64,000 bases of DNA, from positions 6,441,176-6,505,175 of the forward strand of contig NZ_KB912942.1 of the NCBI RefSeq assembly GCF_000383915.1. The letters run 5' to 3'. A model generated the notes under the pieces. That model ran no database searches and had not been told where the DNA came from. It saw nothing but the letters and a program-made list of their open reading frames with translations. Position 1 is the first letter of the stretch, and each line of letters begins with the position of its first letter. This document shows positions 1-10,217 of the stretch, one piece after another. Both the position numbers and the translations under genes were made by a program. The DNA is from Amycolatopsis benzoatilytica AK 16/65 (GTDB lineage Bacteria; Actinomycetota; Actinomycetes; Mycobacteriales; Pseudonocardiaceae).

Positions 1-16
1 CCGTTCAGGGCCACAG

Positions 17-805
17 ATGAGCGAGGCCCGCCGCTATCAGCAACTCCGCTCGCACTTCTCCTACCTCAAGCTCGACAACGCCGCCGAAGCCCTGCCCCGC
101 ATCCTCGACCAGGCCCGCGCGGAGAACCTGTCGATGACCGCGGCGCTGGAGAGGCTGCTGGAAATCGAGGTCAACGCCACCGAAGAACGCCGCCTCGCCG
201 GCCGGTTGCGGTTCGCCTGCCTCCCGGATCCCTGGACTCTGGCGGACTTCGACTTCGCCGCCCAACCCGGCGTCGACGAGAAACTCATCCGCGACCTGGC
301 GACGCTGCGGTTCCTCGACGACGCCTCCAACGTGTTGTTCGTCGGGCCGCCCGGAGTCGGAAAGACCATGCTCGCCACAGCACTCGCGCGCGGCACGGCC
401 GAAGCCGGCAACCGGGTCTACTTCACCACCGCAGCCGACCTCGCCGCCCGCTGCCACAAGGCCGCGGTCGAAGGACGCTGGGCCACCTGCATGCGGTTCT
501 TCGCCGGACCGAAACTGCTCGTGATCGACGAGCTCGGCTATCTCCCACTGCCCGGCGACGGGGCCTCAGCGTTGTTCCAGGTGATCAACCAGCGTTACCT
601 CAAGTCGAGCACGATCCTGACGACAAACGTCGGGATCGCTGACTGGGCAACGGCTTTCGGAGACGCGACCGTCGCCGCAGCGATGCTGGACCGGCTGCTG
701 CACCGCGCGACCGTCGTCGGTATCGACGGCCCCTCCTATCGACTCCGCTCACATCAGTCCACATCGGACAAGCTGCGCAAGGCGGTGAACGCACATGTCT
801 CCTGA
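17..805 (+). CDS. istB: IS21-family transposition helper ATPase IstB
   Basis: AAA+ ATPase that assists the IstA transposase in IS21-type elements. The 262-residue protein has the usual IstB length. Walker A GPPGVGKT lies at about residues 110-117, Walker B is in LLVIDELGYLP, and the sensor-like stretch STILTTNV follows. The N-terminal part resembles the IstB DNA-binding region. The start ATG is 16 bases into the window, so istA would be expected just to the left, outside the view. The next gene overlaps its last codons, so the two are probably co-translated. The identification is firm; activity of the element cannot be judged because its left half is missing. Confidence 0.93.
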   Translation: MSEARRYQQLRSHFSYLKLDNAAEALPRILDQARAENLSMTAALERLLEIEVNATEERRLAGRLRFACLPDPWTLADFDFAAQPGVDEKLIRDLATLRFLDDASNVLFVGPPGVGKTMLATALARGTAEAGNRVYFTTAADLAARCHKAAVEGRWATCMRFFAGPKLLVIDELGYLPLPGDGASALFQVINQRYLKSSTILTTNVGIADWATAFGDATVAAAMLDRLLHRATVVGIDGPSYRLRSHQSTSDKLRKAVNAHVS

Positions 806-1172
806 CCCACACGACCCGAACTACAACGCGACCCGCAAGACCTGCCCGATCTGCTGGGAAGCGTTCGTCGCCACCGGCCGGCAAGCCAAGACCCGGCTCT
901 ACTGCTCGCGCCAGTGCAAACGCACCGCAGCCGCCCGACGGGAGGTCGAACGCACCACACCCGTCTCAGTCACCGCCAGGTCCTTCGGGACACCGCCTCC
1001 GGCGGCGCCCCCGCTGGCGCCTGCAGTGCCCCTGCCGCACATCGCGGCCCAGCGGGACTGCCCGCACTGCGGCGGCCCGGTCACCATCGTCGCGCTGCTC
1101 ACCACACCCGAAGCCGCACGCCCGCAGATGCCCGTCGCGGCACCCGACGGAGTGATCCCGCTCCGCCGCTGA
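795..1172 (+). CDS. Small zinc-finger protein of the IS21-like element
   Basis: 125-residue protein starting inside the last codons of istB (11-base overlap). The N-terminal half has CPIC followed 24 residues later by YCSRQC, a compact zinc-binding arrangement, and a second pair CPHC lies near residue 96. A Pro/Ala-rich linker separates them. Position and overlap suggest it travels with the IS21 element, as an accessory DNA-binding or regulatory protein; that role is inferred. The terminal repeats of the element start about 25 bases after its stop. Confidence 0.6.
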   Translation: MSPDPHDPNYNATRKTCPICWEAFVATGRQAKTRLYCSRQCKRTAAARREVERTTPVSVTARSFGTPPPAAPPLAPAVPLPHIAAQRDCPHCGGPVTIVALLTTPEAARPQMPVAAPDGVIPLRR

Positions 1173-1178
1173 CACCGG

Positions 1179-2060
1179 CTACGCTGCACTCCTCAGCTGG
1201 CCCATTTCGGAGAGCAGGACTGGCCCATCTCGGCGAGCGCCATCAGGCCGGGGAGGCAGTAGTCGCCGTGTGGGTATAGCCGTGGTTTCCGGCAGTAGTG
1301 GCCAGGCCGTTGCAGCGGCTCGGGCGTCTGAGATTTGCTGTTGCAGTCGGTCGATCCGCGCGGTATCGCTACGAGGCAAGCGGCCGAGGCGATATTGGAG
1401 GTCGTCGGCCCGTGCTCTTTGCTGTTCGCGGAACCATTTGGCCTGCTGATTGTGCAGCGCGCGCGGCGCAAGGCGACCGATTCGTTCCGGCTCGGCTTTG
1501 GCCAGCCGCCATGCGAGCCGCGCCGCGGCGACGGCGTCGTCGGCGCTGGTGTGGGCCTGATCGAGCCGGACTTTGTAGTGTTGGCAGAGATTTGCGAGGG
1601 TCCGTTTTTCCGCCCGCTTCGGATGCAGGTGGCGGTCGATGCAGATGGGGTCCACGACGGGACCTGACAGGTCGAGTCCTCGGCCGTGGTGGCGGCGCAG
1701 TTCAGCGTCGAGCATGGTCAGGTCGAAGGGCGCGTTGAAGGCGATGAGCGGAACGGCCGCGGTCCAGATCCGAGCCAGATCGCCGCTGACCTCCTCGACG
1801 ACCTCCGCGGCGGGCCGGCCGTGGGTGCGCGCGTAGTCCGTCGTGACTCCGTGGAGGGCGGTGGCGTCGGCAGGGATGTCGATACCGGGGTCAGCGAGCC
1901 AGTTCCTGGTTTCAATCTGCGGTTTTCCGCCTGTTCGGCTGGGTGTGATCGTGACGATCGACGCGGTGACGAGGCGGTCGCGACGCGGATCGACGTCGGT
2001 GGATTCCAGGTCGAGCGCCAGTAGTTGGCCGTCTGCCCATAACTGTTCGGGGTTGGTCAT
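1179..2060 (-). CDS. DnaQ-like DEDD 3'-5' exonuclease, 3' end altered by IS insertion
   Basis: 293-residue protein with the exonuclease motifs in order: Exo I LALDLEST (D17, E19), Exo II FNAPFDLTMLD (N109, D113) and Exo III HTSADDAVAAARL (H170, D174/D175). It should remove 3' nucleotides from DNA or RNA using two metal ions. The last 20-30 residues read through the tandem terminal repeats of the neighbouring IS21-like element, so the native C-terminus was probably replaced; the catalytic domain is complete. It is divergent from the NACHT gene with about 160 bases between starts. The start is ATG at 2060. Confidence 0.82.
   Translation of the reverse strand: MTNPEQLWADGQLLALDLESTDVDPRRDRLVTASIVTITPSRTGGKPQIETRNWLADPGIDIPADATALHGVTTDYARTHGRPAAEVVEEVSGDLARIWTAAVPLIAFNAPFDLTMLDAELRRHHGRGLDLSGPVVDPICIDRHLHPKRAEKRTLANLCQHYKVRLDQAHTSADDAVAAARLAWRLAKAEPERIGRLAPRALHNQQAKWFREQQRARADDLQYRLGRLPRSDTARIDRLQQQISDARAAATAWPLLPETTAIPTRRLLPPRPDGARRDGPVLLSEMGQLRSAA
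1197..1237 (+). repeat. Tandem terminal repeats at right end of IS21-like element
   Basis: Two direct copies of an 18-base motif, CTGGCCCATTTCGGAGAG (1197-1214) and CTGGCCCATCTCGGCGAG (1220-1237), differ at two positions and are spaced 23 bases apart. Multiple terminal repeats that bind the transposase are typical of IS21 ends. The exact outer boundary of the element is not visible. Confidence 0.6.
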
Positions 2061-2223
2061 GCGCGCATCGTAAGAACAGGGTCCGACAATTCTTAGTGAT
2101 CGAACCGCCCAAGCCGCCCGTTTTCGGCTGGTGCTCAGATCGTTCCTCCTCCTGATGCCACTATCGTGTGTCGACGGCGGTTAGTGACCTCAGGCGTCGG
2201 GATCAGCGTTGAAGGGGACCAGC

Positions 2224-5061
2224 ATGGCAGCGGACCTTGAGCAGCTCGGCCCGATCGGCTTCCAAGATCTCGCAGGCGCGCTCTGCGTCGCGTCCTTCGG
2301 TCCTGGCATCCAGGTAATGGGGTCAGGCCGCGATGGCGGGCGAGACCTATATCACCGGGGACCGCTCGTCTGGAAGGGTAATGACGGCCAACCCAACGAG
2401 GAGTGGGACGGATATACCGTCTTCCAGGTCAAGCACAAAAAGAGCCTGGAGGTTCGACCCGCAGACAACGCTCGCTGGCTGCAGGGGCAGATCCGCAGCG
2501 AACTGAAGGAATGGGCCGATTCGACTTCCGGCCGCGATCCAGTTCCGGACTACTTGGTGTTCATCACCAACGTCCCGCTCACCCCGACGCCCGGCTCAGG
2601 AGGGCACGACCAGACGCTCAAGGATATCGACAACTTCATCGCCAACTTGAACGATGACAGCCGTGACGTGGGCAGCGGCGACGACCGCCAGGCCAGGTAC
2701 CGGCGGCTCTCACGCATTCGCGAATTCCGGATTTGGGACGCGAACCAGATCCAGACCCTGCTCGACGTCCACGTCGATGTCAGGCTTGCCTTCCCGGGTT
2801 TCTTCACCGCCGCCGACGCGTTCGCGCACATGTCCGAACTCACCGGATACGTACCGAAAAACCAGCTGGAGCCGGCGCTGCGGGCCCACGCACGGACCAC
2901 TCTCATGGGTGAAAGCTCCGTCTACTTCGACGAGGCAGGCAGCGGCGACGTCACCGGAATGCCGTTGCATGAGGTCGTGATCGACCTGCCGATCACGTTG
3001 CCGGACGAACCTGCTTCGGGCAGCGTGATCCGGTACGTCCTCGATCGCGGCGAGCGCATGCTCAAGCCCTCGCTCACTACCTTCAAAGGCCCTCGCCACC
3101 TGGTCATCGCGGGTGCCCCGGGCAATGGGAAGACCACGATCTCCAAGTTCCTCGCACAGGCCTATCGCGCCGCCTCGCTGGCCAACGGTGACAACCTAAG
3201 CGTCGACCACCGGCAGGTCATTGCCGGGGCTGAAGCCGCGTTGGGAAGGTTCCAGCGGAACCTGCCTCGACATCCTCGGTGGGCTATGCGGATCGACTTG
3301 GCCCAGTACGCAGAGGATCACGGCTTCAGCGACGGCTCCACGCTGATCGGCTACATAGCCGAGAAGGTCTCCAGCCGGTCCGATTTGGGCAGCATTCGCG
3401 GATCCTCGGTGCTGTGGTGGCTGCAACGCTGGCCGTCATTCCTGATTCTGGACGGTCTGGACGAAGTCACTGAACCCAGGGTGCGCAAGTGGGTCATCGC
3501 GCGCGTCGTCGAGTTCGTGACCGGCGCGGATGGCGACGACTGCGACGTGTTCGTCGTCATGACCACACGGCCGATGGGCTACGTGGAGAACATCGCGCCG
3601 ACGCAATTCGAACGACTAGACCTGGATTATCTGTCCGCCGACGAAGCAATCCGCTACGGCGAAATGGCAACTCGTGCCCGGCTGCGGGCGGACCTCGACC
3701 GCACCGAGCGGATCGTCCGACAGTTGGAGATCGCCGCTCACGACGACTCGTTCCAGTTGCTGCTGCGCACTCCGCTCCAAGTCCTGATCATGACCATCAT
3801 CATCGGAAACGCCGGCCATCTCGCCCCGGACCGTTACAGCTTGTTCTGGGGCTACTACGACACTGTGCTCAGGCGAGAACGCGAAAAAACCACGAGCGTA
3901 CGAGCGATACTGCAGAACTACAGCCAGCACATTCAGCGACTGCACGAACAAGTCGGCTTCGAACTGCAGGCACGCAGCGAAGCAGCCGATCGCTCCTTCG
4001 CCGCCCTCACCCGCCACGAACTACACAGCATCACCTGGCAAATCCTGCACGACGCAGGCTTCAAGCCGTCCGACGCGGACGCCGAGCTGCTGGACAAGAT
4101 CCTCACCACCGCCACCCACCGATTAGTGCTGATCGTTCCGCGAGGCGACGAAGGCTACGGCTTCGATGTGCGGTCACTCCAAGAACTCATGGCAGCCCGC
4201 TACCTCACGACCGGCACCGACGATGCCGTACTCGCACGACTGCGCATCTCGGCAGCCAGCCCGCACTGGCGCAACACAGTCATCTTCGCAGCGGGCTATT
4301 GGTTTTCCGAACCGCAGGACCACAGACATCAGGCCATCGTCGAACTCGTCGAGACCGTCGATGACGATGCCGGCCAACGTCTCGGCAACATCGTGCCCGT
4401 CGGCCCGCGCCTTGCCCTGGACCTCATCGACGACGGGATGGCACGCGCCTGGCCGCGTCCGCGAGACCGGCTTGTCCGCCATGCCCTCCAGGTCCTGCAC
4501 GAACCACGACCGCAGGACCTGACCGCGATCGCGCGATCTCTGATCCGCATCGCCGACACCGGCGACGGACAGCAACGAACGGTCGAGGACGGTTTGCGCG
4601 AGGCACAGACCATCTCGCTCACCGCTCGCGACACTACCCACGCACTGCAGGACCTCGTGCCCTCGGTCGTCAAGGAGATCGGAGCGCGCGCACGCATCAA
4701 CGGGCTCGCCACCGTGCGTTCCCGCACTGGCGCGGCTCCGCTTGCTCCGCCTCTTGACGGCTGGGACGATTTCGAGGCCGAGATTGAGACCGCTCCGGTA
4801 GCTGATCCCTTACTCGCAAATATCCGGCTTGCTGCTGGCGCGGTGCTGGCCTTTAAGGCTGGCGCTACTCAGGGAGGAATCTACGCACCGTGGGTCATCG
4901 CGGTTTTGGCTTACCCTGACGGGGCAGCAATCTTCGAAACTGCATTGCAGCATGTCGTGCCGCACGAACCGGCCCTGGTCGCTGAGTTGCGCGACAACGT
5001 GCTGCCTGCTGTCCACCGCGCGGCTATCGGGGACCGACTCCGGCACCGCCGCTCGGACTGA
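2224..5061 (+). CDS. NACHT-domain ATPase with N-terminal nuclease-like domain (defence)
   Basis: 945-residue STAND-type protein. The N-terminal 120 residues carry GRDGGRD (about 34-40) and FQVKHK (about 68-73), the acidic and E/Q-x-K elements of a PD-(D/E)xK Mrr-like nuclease fold. The NACHT NTPase follows: Walker A GAPGNGKTT at 297-305 and Walker B FLILDGLDEV around 406-415. The last 400 residues are helical and could be the sensor region. Bacterial NACHT proteins of this kind act in antiphage defence by cutting nucleic acid after sensing infection; the specific trigger here is unknown. ATG 2224 is preferred because AAGGGGACC precedes it by about 5 bases; a TTG at 2209 is in frame. It faces the Wadjet operon convergently. 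Confidence 0.85.
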   Translation: MAADLEQLGPIGFQDLAGALCVASFGPGIQVMGSGRDGGRDLYHRGPLVWKGNDGQPNEEWDGYTVFQVKHKKSLEVRPADNARWLQGQIRSELKEWADSTSGRDPVPDYLVFITNVPLTPTPGSGGHDQTLKDIDNFIANLNDDSRDVGSGDDRQARYRRLSRIREFRIWDANQIQTLLDVHVDVRLAFPGFFTAADAFAHMSELTGYVPKNQLEPALRAHARTTLMGESSVYFDEAGSGDVTGMPLHEVVIDLPITLPDEPASGSVIRYVLDRGERMLKPSLTTFKGPRHLVIAGAPGNGKTTISKFLAQAYRAASLANGDNLSVDHRQVIAGAEAALGRFQRNLPRHPRWAMRIDLAQYAEDHGFSDGSTLIGYIAEKVSSRSDLGSIRGSSVLWWLQRWPSFLILDGLDEVTEPRVRKWVIARVVEFVTGADGDDCDVFVVMTTRPMGYVENIAPTQFERLDLDYLSADEAIRYGEMATRARLRADLDRTERIVRQLEIAAHDDSFQLLLRTPLQVLIMTIIIGNAGHLAPDRYSLFWGYYDTVLRREREKTTSVRAILQNYSQHIQRLHEQVGFELQARSEAADRSFAALTRHELHSITWQILHDAGFKPSDADAELLDKILTTATHRLVLIVPRGDEGYGFDVRSLQELMAARYLTTGTDDAVLARLRISAASPHWRNTVIFAAGYWFSEPQDHRHQAIVELVETVDDDAGQRLGNIVPVGPRLALDLIDDGMARAWPRPRDRLVRHALQVLHEPRPQDLTAIARSLIRIADTGDGQQRTVEDGLREAQTISLTARDTTHALQDLVPSVVKEIGARARINGLATVRSRTGAAPLAPPLDGWDDFEAEIETAPVADPLLANIRLAAGAVLAFKAGATQGGIYAPWVIAVLAYPDGAAIFETALQHVVPHEPALVAELRDNVLPAVHRAAIGDRLRHRRSD

Positions 5062-5160
5062 GCCGACAGTTCCTTGTGAGGACTACCTTCCGGCACAAGG
5101 TCGTCGGGCTTGACCGATCGTTCCTTCGTGTTTGCGCCGTGGCTGGCTACGGTCGTTGCC

Positions 5161-5283
5161 GTGACCGAAACTGAAGCTGGCGCGCGCCATGAGCCCAGCG
5201 CGCTGGAACTGATCGCGGAGTTCGTCGAGCAGCTGCGGATGACCGCTCCCGCGGAGACGCCGTTCTCGCTTCTGGCGGCGTGA
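5161..5283 (+). CDS. Small hypothetical protein (40 aa)
   Basis: Short GTG-initiated reading frame encoding about 40 residues (begins VTETEAGARHEP, contains ELIAEFVEQLRM), with mainly G/C third positions. Its TGA overlaps the GTG of the next small frame (GTGA), the arrangement of coupled genes. No family is recognised. It may be a real small gene or the remnant of a larger one decayed between the NACHT and Wadjet genes. Confidence 0.35.
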   Translation: MTETEAGARHEPSALELIAEFVEQLRMTAPAETPFSLLAA

Positions 5284-5546
5284 CACGGTTCGGCACCCGC
5301 CGGGCGACGGGTCGCATGCTGCGCGACGACAACGAGGACGCCGTGCTCGCGTGCAACGCGACGCCTGCGTTGCAGGCCGTCGCCGTGCTGACACGGCGGC
5401 CACTGTCGATGCCGTACACCGACTTCGTGGTGGAGACCATCAGCGGCCAGGTCCCTGAGAACTACCGGCCAACCGACAACGGAACCAGTTCCGACGATTC
5501 AGACTTCGTGACGGACCCGTCAGCGGCGGGGCCAAGTCCGCCATGA
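5280..5546 (+). CDS. Small hypothetical protein (88 aa)
   Basis: GTG-started 88-residue frame overlapping the stop of the 40-residue frame before it. The third positions are strongly G/C, as in neighbouring genes. The C-terminus is Asp/Ser/Pro-rich. No domain is recognised. It ends about 90 bases before the convergent jetD stop. The rest of the 5062-5634 gap shows no better gene. Confidence 0.4.
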   Translation: MTRFGTRRATGRMLRDDNEDAVLACNATPALQAVAVLTRRPLSMPYTDFVVETISGQVPENYRPTDNGTSSDDSDFVTDPSAAGPSPP

Positions 5547-5634
5547 CATTCTCGCGCTCGAACTGAACACGCTGCTGCCTGAGGCCGGCGAGAGCGCCGC
5601 CGTGCCGGACAGCCAGCTCGCGTGCGAGCAACCT

Positions 5635-6873
5635 CTATCGTCCCGCGCTAGCCTCCAAGATCTGCAGCAGCCGGGTTGCGGCGTGTGTGAGGGGGATGGC
5701 TTCCTGCTCGATTCGCCGGAACGGAGTTGGACCTGCGGTTGCAACGGTGTTGTACGCGGTGTTCTCGGCTTCGGTCAGATGCGGCAGGATCTCCGGTGAT
5801 GGCTTGATGGGGCGGCCCGCCTTGTCGTGGTTGACGCCGTGCTGGGCGTAATGGTGCAGGTCAGTGGCGTCCATGAGAATGGAGCTGACCGGTCTCGCCG
5901 GTGCGCCATCCGGTGCGGGCGCAGCGAGCGTCGCGCGGAACTGATCGAGGATCGCGTACCCGTCCGCATCTATGTCGCCCCAGTAGACGACATGGTCAGC
6001 GGCGCGGATCCAGGGCACGTTCGCAAGCAGAGCGGATGCGGCCTTGCCGCCGCCCTCGACCACGATCGTGTCCCTCATCGGGGGAAACCAGAGGCGAGAG
6101 TCGCGGTTTTCGACTACGAGGACGAGACGTGGCTGATAGGCGATGTCGTGCACGTCACCGGTGGTCCATGCGTCGTGACGACGGCGACCCAATGCAGCGT
6201 GGTCCGGGTCGACATAGGTCAGGTGCGCGACGGTCAGCCGGGGCCGGACTTCGTCTCGTACGTCGCGTCCTGCGACCTCGCGCAGCAGTACCCCGTGGGT
6301 ATCCAGCCATTTGGTGTGCATCCCGGGCACTGGAAGTTGCCGCAGGGTCCACGCGCTGGCATCGGGGTGCTGGTGTAGCCACGTCACGGCACTGAGCAGC
6401 ACATCTACGTCGGCGGTCCTTAGGCGGTAGACGGCCCGGAGCGTTCCTGGGGTGAGAATCGCGCTGGCAGCTCGCAGTGCAGACGCAAGTGCACGGGCGC
6501 GATCCACGTCCACGATTGGAGGTTCGGTGCCGGCAGGCATCCGGGCTGCGAGGGAGACGACGCCGTCCAGGTCAGCGACGAGTGTGGCGGGGAAATCGCC
6601 GGCGACTCGTTGGACGGTCACGGCTTTGCGGATGAGTTCCACGCCGTCGGGAAGCTGATTGGAAAACGTGCGCCATTGCATGTGCCACTGGTGCCATGCG
6701 GCGTGCCCGAGCTGCTCAACGGCCTTACCTGTCGACACGCCGGGGCGGAGCGGGACAGTGAATGTGACCTGGTCACCGATGCCGAGTTCCGCACACACGG
6801 CTTCGGCCCACTTCCGCTCGACCTTGCGGAGAGCGACCGCGACTGCGTCCTCCGGGTTGACAAGCGCGCTCAT
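5635..6873 (-). CDS. jetD: Wadjet type I nuclease subunit JetD
   Basis: 412-residue protein, last gene of the operon. The N-terminal half matches the DUF3322-like part of JetD. The C-terminal half is the DUF2220/Toprim-like domain, shown by LVLVVENRDSRLWFPP, the Gly-rich VVEGGGKAA and YWGDIDADGYAILDQ, whose acidic residues are the expected metal ligands. In Wadjet systems JetD cuts the circular DNA that the JetABC SMC-like motor has extruded and bent. The start is ATG 6873, overlapping the jetC stop as ATGA; a longer in-frame start has no support. The length is normal for JetD and all key residues appear present. Confidence 0.92.
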   Translation of the reverse strand: MSALVNPEDAVAVALRKVERKWAEAVCAELGIGDQVTFTVPLRPGVSTGKAVEQLGHAAWHQWHMQWRTFSNQLPDGVELIRKAVTVQRVAGDFPATLVADLDGVVSLAARMPAGTEPPIVDVDRARALASALRAASAILTPGTLRAVYRLRTADVDVLLSAVTWLHQHPDASAWTLRQLPVPGMHTKWLDTHGVLLREVAGRDVRDEVRPRLTVAHLTYVDPDHAALGRRRHDAWTTGDVHDIAYQPRLVLVVENRDSRLWFPPMRDTIVVEGGGKAASALLANVPWIRAADHVVYWGDIDADGYAILDQFRATLAAPAPDGAPARPVSSILMDATDLHHYAQHGVNHDKAGRPIKPSPEILPHLTEAENTAYNTVATAGPTPFRRIEQEAIPLTHAATRLLQILEASAGR

Positions 6874-9800
6874 TCCCCCGGAACACCAACCAGCGGCTTC
6901 GCCCAGGACCGGCCCTGTGAGTTCTTGAGGATCAAGTACTCCGCGTCCACGTGGGGTTCGATCGCGCTGTGTTTGTCGTTGGGGGCACCGATGATGAGCT
7001 GGAAACCGAGGCCACGCCACGCACCGATGGCCCGGCCGGTGAAATGCGCGTCGGCCTTAATCAGTGCTTCGTCAAGGAACACAGGGGCATAGCGGGGGCG
7101 CGTCGCACCGGCGTCGCCCAGCTGATACCGCAGCGCTGCACCGACGATGAACGCGACCAGCTCCTGAGACTCACCGCCGGACTTCTCGCCGATGTGGTCG
7201 TACACGGCGACGTGTCCACCCTCAAGATCGCGCTTCTCAGCACTGATCCGAACGTGGTTGCGCACGTCGACGAGGTCCGCGAAATCGGGTGCGGTGCGTC
7301 GGATTCGGTCGATCACCTTGGCCATCCGGTGGTAGGCGCGTTCCCGGTCCTCATCCGTTGCCGCTTTGTCGATGAAGGCCCGCACCTCGCGCAGGTCTTT
7401 GCGGAAACGGGCACGCACGGTGGAGTGGCTCTCCTGAGGGTCGATGCGGAGCCGGTGGTTGTCGTCGGCGAACGGCAGTTCGGCGAGGATCCGGTTGACC
7501 GGATCAATCCGGTCGCGGATCTCGCGGACAGCCGCAGCGAGTTCGCTGTCCAGACCGGTCAGGTCGTTGCCAGACAGTTTGAGCAGGCTGTCCCGCCATT
7601 CGGTCTCCAGCTCGTGCAGGCCGCTGGTCTCCAGGTCTGCGAGCAGGCGGTCGAAGTCGCGGTAGGAGTCGTCGGGGTCGGTGCCGAGGTTCGGGTTCGG
7701 CCAGCGCTCGAGGAACGTAGAGAACGTGTCGATCAGCGCCTTCCTCGATCGGCCGATCGTGTCGGCCGCCGACTGCCGATCGGCGCGGAGCCGTTCGTCG
7801 GCCCGTTTCACTGCCGCGTCGAACGCCGGAAGGGCCTCGACCGAGATGGTGCCGTCCGGGTCGTCGCTCTCGAACAATGCCTCCAGGTACTCCTGGTGGT
7901 CCGGGCTGAGATCGCTGCCGGTCTCTGCGGCCGTGTCGAGGGCCAGTTGGGCGCGGTCCACCTCATCGGCAGTCGACTCCCAGGAATCGCCCAGTTTTTG
8001 AACGGTGTCCTTCTGCCGTCCGACGCGCTCGGTCAGTTCCCTGACTCGCTTCTGGAGGTCGTCCACCTGGAGCTGAAGCTGATCGATCTTCGGGTTGTCG
8101 AGGCGGACCTCCTCGACGACGCGGTTCCAGCGATCCCGCTCTGCCTTGACCGATTCGATGTCAACCTGGTCCCAGGACAATTCGATAAGAGTCTGATAGG
8201 TCATGCGCCTGTCTTCGAAGGAGTTGAGGTTCTCTTCCGCCCGCGACACCCAGGCGACCGCGCCGTTGAGGCGTGTCTGTGCAGAGTCGATTCGGTTTTG
8301 GAGATCGGCCAGCAGCCTGCCGTTGGTGAAACCGAGCAGGTTGGGCCTGCCGTGCCCTCCGTGTGCGCCTCGGCCGCCTTCCGAGGTCTGGCCGGTGATC
8401 GTGAGCGCCTTAGAGTGCTGGGCCAGCAGTGTGGGCGTCTCGACGCAGACGAAGTCGAACCGGCGGGCGAGTTCGCTCTTGAGCCAGGCGGTGAACGGCG
8501 ATGGCCGGTAGTCGAGCCGGCCGGGGAGCGTCTTGCCATTCAGCCCGACCTCGTCGCGGAGGCCGGTACGGACCCCCTCGAACTGGACCCGTCGAGCTGT
8601 GGGGACAGCGTTGATCGCCTCGCGGAACGCGCCTAGCGTGCCGATGTCGATCAGCATCCGCGTGGCGAATCCGCCGAGTGCCAGGTTGAATGCCTCGCGC
8701 CACGGCTCGAACTCTGTCCGCACCTCGATCAACTCGCCGACGAACGGCAGATCGTCCGTGGTTAGCCCAGCGGCGTTGGCCAAGGCCGCACGGGCTGTGT
8801 GCAGCTCAGTCGGGATGTTGCCCTTGCGGGCCTTGACGGCCTTGTGTTCAGCGCGCCACGTGTCCAGCTCGCGTTCGGCTTCCTTCTTTTCCGCCATAGC
8901 TTCTGCGAACTGGTTCTGGGCGGTTTTCCTGGCGTCGGTGTCGGCGAGAAACCGGTGTGCCGTCGCGACCAGTGCGGCGAAGTCCTCCCCGGTCGACACG
9001 GCGGCGTCGATGGTGACGAGCATCCGGTCCAATCGTTCCCGTGCACGCTCGACGTCGCCCATGCGCGTCTCGACGCTGCGAATCTCTCGCAGTGCGGTCT
9101 CCAGGCGGTCTCCTCCGGAGGCGGCCAATGTGGCGGCCACGCCTTCGCGTTGCGATTCGGCGGCCTGAACCAGGGCAATGGTTTCCGACAATTCTTCCTT
9201 GGCTCGGCGACTCCGCTGGGACAGGTCTCTTTCGGCCGCGCGCAGCAGGTCGAGCCGGCGTTCGTGACGCCACAATGCTGCGGGGGACGAGGCGTCGGTG
9301 AACGATCCGACCTCGTCGATCAGGCGCAACCGGTCCACCGCGTCGTCGATGGTGTGCCGGTGTTCGCGCATCGGGGTCAGCGCTTTCACCTGTTGGCGAG
9401 CGACGATCATCCTGGCCCGGGTGCCAGACAGCTCGTCGAACTGCTGAACCACTGCGTCCGCGGTGGCGAGCGTGGACGGCTCTTCGAGGACCATTGTCTT
9501 GTAGAGGGCGTCGACGGTGGTGATTTGCTGGCCGGCCTGGATGCGGCCCAGCAGTGCGACCGCCTTGTGTCCGTCGCCGGCGGCGCCGATGCCGAGCGTG
9601 GTGTGCAGGCGGGCGGTGAAATCCCGGTCGGTGTCGAAGCACGTCAAGCCGGTTGTCGTGACCTCGGCACGAGCGAACTTCGCGCCTGCCGGGCCTTCCA
9701 GCGCGGGCAGGTGGTACCCGTGGTCGCAGGTGGCACGGACCGCGACGACGTCGTCAAGGCCACGGGCGGACGACGGCACATACCAGGCCCGGAGTGCGGT

Positions 9801-10217
9801 GAACTCGGCACCCGTGTGGTTGGCCCAGGTCATCGCGATAGCTGACCAGGTGTCCCGGCCGTCCCCGCGCAGCACCCGCAACTTGGTCTCGCCGTCCGCC
9901 CGCGACTCGTCGAGCTTGCCACGCGCATAGGACAGGATGTTGCGCTGATCCTTGCCCCGCGGCCTTCCGACCACGCCGCCGTTGGAGGCACCGTTGAAAG
10001 GTGTCGTGTGCGGCATGAGCAACGCAATGTAGGAGTCCATCAGCGTTGACTTGCCTGACCCGGAGCCTCCGCTGAGCAGGGTGGCGCCGGGGGCGAGCCG
10101 CAGATGATGGTATCCGTCGTAGCCTCCCCAGTTGACCAGTTGCAGATCCCGCGCTACCCACTGCTCGCCCCGCGACGCCGCCGGGATCAACCCGAACAGC
10201 GTGTCGATCATGCTCAC
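6870..10217 (-). CDS. jetC: Wadjet type I SMC-like ATPase JetC
   Basis: About 1115 residues, MukB/SMC-like architecture. Walker [10 protein letters not shown] is at about residues 50-58. Long Glu/Arg/Lys-rich coiled-coil segments flank a central hinge-like region. The C-terminal half-ATPase has the signature-like [14 protein letters not shown] and Walker [14 protein letters not shown]. It dimerises, binds DNA and drives loop extrusion with JetA and JetB. The GTG at 10217 overlaps the jetB TGA as GTGA; ATG 10211 two codons later is the alternative. Coupling to jetB and jetD by 4-base overlaps suggests fixed stoichiometry. No disruption is seen. Confidence 0.94.
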   Translation of the reverse strand: MSMIDTLFGLIPAASRGEQWVARDLQLVNWGGYDGYHHLRLAPGATLLSGGSGSGKSTLMDSYIALLMPHTTPFNGASNGGVVGRPRGKDQRNILSYARGKLDESRADGETKLRVLRGDGRDTWSAIAMTWANHTGAEFTALRAWYVPSSARGLDDVVAVRATCDHGYHLPALEGPAGAKFARAEVTTTGLTCFDTDRDFTARLHTTLGIGAAGDGHKAVALLGRIQAGQQITTVDALYKTMVLEEPSTLATADAVVQQFDELSGTRARMIVARQQVKALTPMREHRHTIDDAVDRLRLIDEVGSFTDASSPAALWRHERRLDLLRAAERDLSQRSRRAKEELSETIALVQAAESQREGVAATLAASGGDRLETALREIRSVETRMGDVERARERLDRMLVTIDAAVSTGEDFAALVATAHRFLADTDARKTAQNQFAEAMAEKKEAERELDTWRAEHKAVKARKGNIPTELHTARAALANAAGLTTDDLPFVGELIEVRTEFEPWREAFNLALGGFATRMLIDIGTLGAFREAINAVPTARRVQFEGVRTGLRDEVGLNGKTLPGRLDYRPSPFTAWLKSELARRFDFVCVETPTLLAQHSKALTITGQTSEGGRGAHGGHGRPNLLGFTNGRLLADLQNRIDSAQTRLNGAVAWVSRAEENLNSFEDRRMTYQTLIELSWDQVDIESVKAERDRWNRVVEEVRLDNPKIDQLQLQVDDLQKRVRELTERVGRQKDTVQKLGDSWESTADEVDRAQLALDTAAETGSDLSPDHQEYLEALFESDDPDGTISVEALPAFDAAVKRADERLRADRQSAADTIGRSRKALIDTFSTFLERWPNPNLGTDPDDSYRDFDRLLADLETSGLHELETEWRDSLLKLSGNDLTGLDSELAAAVREIRDRIDPVNRILAELPFADDNHRLRIDPQESHSTVRARFRKDLREVRAFIDKAATDEDRERAYHRMAKVIDRIRRTAPDFADLVDVRNHVRISAEKRDLEGGHVAVYDHIGEKSGGESQELVAFIVGAALRYQLGDAGATRPRYAPVFLDEALIKADAHFTGRAIGAWRGLGFQLIIGAPNDKHSAIEPHVDAEYLILKNSQGRSWAKPLVGVPGE

